Shown: positions 24,445 through 25,849 of the stretch, piece after piece
Numbering within the stretch: the stretch's first letter is position 1
Layout: the number at the start of each line of letters is the position of its first letter
Assembly: GCA_002887195.1 (NCBI GenBank)
Contig: PJAB01000474.1
Span: 1-25,849, forward strand
Reading direction: 5' to 3'
DNA: 25,849 nucleotides
From: Chrysochromulina parva
Taxonomy: Eukaryota > Haptophyta > Prymnesiales > Chrysochromulinaceae
The notes under the pieces: model-generated
Told to the model about the DNA's origin: nothing
Databases searched by the model: none
What the model saw: the letters and a program-made list of their open reading frames with translations, nothing else
Program-made: the position numbers and the translations under genes

Positions 24445-25449
24445 ATGGCGAGCTACAACAGTACCTGGGCCTCGCTTCAGTCCACGGTGCACGTGCTGCT
24501 GCTCGGGCTCACCCGTGATCTGACCGCTGTCACTCCACACGTACTGCGCACCATCATTTACCACTGGTGTGCTTCAGCACGCCTAGTGCACGAGGTTCAG
24601 TTTGTCGTTGGCAAGACACTACCGCCCGCATTGAGTGTCGGCGCTCTCGCTGGCCTTTCACCAAGCGAATACTGCGAGGTGACGGTCAAGCTACAGCCAG
24701 CATCCCTGAGCGAGAGTCGCACCGCGCACACGAGCGGGGAGAGCCCAGCGGCGCTTAACACACGAGTGGAGCGCATCGCCGCCATTCGTGAGTGGCAGCG
24801 GGTCGAGCTGCGCAAGCGAGCGGGCGAGCTAACCGATTCGTGGATCGTTTTAGTCGACGTGGATCACGACATACGCGTGTTGCCGCACGCTGGCGCACTG
24901 AGCAGCGCGCTCCAGCGTGCGAAGGCTGACAAGTGGACCTTGCTCTGCGCCAATGGCGTCGAGCCCTCATTGAACCAGGATCGGCTCACGACCTACGACA
25001 CTTTCCCCTTCGTGGGCACCGATGGCTTCTGGTTTTACAAAGATCGCGAAGCTGGCCGCCGCCAGTTCGAAAAGATCGCGTGGTTGGGCGACGTGTATCC
25101 GGTTAGCTCCTGCTTTGGAGGCATGGCCATCTACCCGTTTGACGTGTGGATGGAGCCTCGTTGCTCGTACAATACGTCTATTGAGGCGCTGCACGCGCAG
25201 GGCTGGTTGCACTTTGCCAACGTCCAGGATGCGAGCAAGCTGCTCAGCGAGCTGCGCTCACAGTCTCTCTGTGAGCATCTTCGGCTGCACCTGTGTCTCA
25301 AGGCGACGATGCAGGGCTCCGAGTGGCGAGCGGGCATCGAGTCGCAGCTCCTGCTCATTCGGGCGCACTCTCGCGCTGCGGCACAGCACCAGCGTCGCAG
25401 CAGAAGCGGAGGCGGACGAGGGCAGCGAACTCAAGGTGGTAGAGGGTAG
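24445..25449 (+). CDS. DxD-type glycosyltransferase-like protein, about 334 aa
   Basis: I use the ATG at 24445; the open frame begins a few codons earlier without ATG. The first strand-helix unit (STVHVLLLGLTRDL) and DSWIVLVDVDHDIRVLP (DVD at 138-140) fit a nucleotide-sugar binding fold with a DxD metal motif. Further features are KWTLLCANGVEP, a conserved-looking TTYDTFPFVG, then YPVSSCFGGMAIYPF (219-232), and LCEHLRLHLCL near 275-284. This series of motifs fits cap59/Mnn9-like mannosyltransferase-style proteins in eukaryotic microbes, a loose resemblance rather than an assignment. No clear signal anchor is seen, so an upstream exon may exist. The last 25 residues are Arg/Gly low complexity, while another frame stays open to 25501 with plausible acidic coding (EAEADEGSELKVV), so the C-terminus is uncertain. 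Confidence 0.7.
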   Translation: MASYNSTWASLQSTVHVLLLGLTRDLTAVTPHVLRTIIYHWCASARLVHEVQFVVGKTLPPALSVGALAGLSPSEYCEVTVKLQPASLSESRTAHTSGESPAALNTRVERIAAIREWQRVELRKRAGELTDSWIVLVDVDHDIRVLPHAGALSSALQRAKADKWTLLCANGVEPSLNQDRLTTYDTFPFVGTDGFWFYKDREAGRRQFEKIAWLGDVYPVSSCFGGMAIYPFDVWMEPRCSYNTSIEALHAQGWLHFANVQDASKLLSELRSQSLCEHLRLHLCLKATMQGSEWRAGIESQLLLIRAHSRAAAQHQRRSRSGGGRGQRTQGGRG

Positions 25450-25501
25450 CGCCGCAGGCTGGGTGACACCACATAAACTAGTTGAGCTGCGGGAAAACTA
25501 A

Positions 25502-25849
25502 GGTCCGTTCCAGCCACGGTCAGGGGACAGGGCGACGACCCACTGACATTGCACATTCACACTGCATTCGCCAGCCCTTTCCAGAACGGATAACGTCAGT
25601 GAGCGAGCCTCACTAGTCGGCTCTCATACGTACACTATAGTCGGCTCTGAAACGTCTGGTATCGTGTAGATGGCAATGATACACAATGATATATCATGAG
25701 AGGCTGTCATATAATGATATCTTGTATTGAAAATTCCCCCAATCCCGGAGTACAGAGTCTCTGCTTCGATTCTGACCGTCACTCACCCTGAGTGCCGGTA
25801 GTGCCTGCCCTTGCCCGCGCTGGCCTCCCTTTCAGCCTCGCTCCATATC
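25502..25849. other. Right-end intergenic sequence
   Basis: No gene is recognised. There is an AT-rich part with ATGATAT-like repeats (25675-25725) and the 11-bp repeat TAGTCGGCTCT twice, 24 bp apart, at 25614-25624 and 25638-25648, each followed after three bases by ACGT. Confidence 0.5.

Noticed and set aside
1..25849. CRISPR array, bacterial operon or insertion sequence
   Set aside because: No regularly spaced repeats of CRISPR type, no transposase motifs and no terminal inverted repeats with target duplications were seen. Gene content is eukaryotic.

Overview
The window looks like nuclear DNA of a photosynthetic protist with a secondary, red-derived plastid, most likely a haptophyte and possibly a pelagophyte-type stramenopile. 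The evidence is a GC-rich compact layout, short GT-AG introns, a nuclear-type tRNA with A and B boxes, and nucleus-encoded proteins (CHFR-like, SR/RRM, PAH domain). Three or more proteins also begin with a signal peptide that ends just before a phenylalanine (ASAFAP-like), as in plastid import across four membranes. The species cannot be named from the sequence alone.

Layout. 1-1984: no recognisable intact gene, only ORF fragments in shifting frames. 1985-3667 (+): CHFR-like FHA-RING-PBZ ubiquitin ligase. 4161-5981 (-): unknown Ala-rich helical protein. 6374-6997 (-): small plastid-targeted protein of unknown function. 7233-7643 (+): four-helix membrane protein. 7935-8960 (+): protein with a probable DUF2470-like domain. 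9244-10603 (-): spliced plastid membrane protein fusing DUF3593-like and Ycf49/DUF2499-like domains. 10809-12138 (+): spliced plastid DUF2358 protein with a Cys-rich tail. 12591-13937 (+): zinc-finger plus Sin3-type PAH protein. 14695-15876 (-): T4 Rnl2-type RNA ligase. 16006-16088 (+): tRNA-Leu(CAG). 16358-18319 (-): secreted or membrane-anchored NHL propeller. 18419-19102 (-): unknown. 19268-20317 (+): RNPS1/SR45-like RRM protein. 20662-22509 (+): EGF-like/Cys-rich glycosyltransferase-like protein. 22935-23936 (-): short-chain dehydrogenase. 24445-25449 (+): a second glycosyltransferase-like protein.

The genes alternate in strand. Four tight head-to-head pairs (6374/7233, 9244/10809, RNA ligase/tRNA, 18419/19268) probably share short promoters, and a looser fifth pair lies at 22935/24445. 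Convergent 3' ends tend to carry small palindromic or direct repeats. There is no operon-like pathway. The shared themes are plastid proteins (6.4-12.1 kb), RNA biology (RNA ligase, tRNA, SR/RRM protein) and secretory or glycan proteins (NHL, two glycosyltransferases).

No clear new defence or mobile system is visible. The best candidates for follow-up are the Rnl2-type ligase beside a tRNA gene, the zinc finger-PAH protein with a stretched second PAH, the CHFR orthologue with a retained PBZ-like finger, and the repeat arrays at gene ends.
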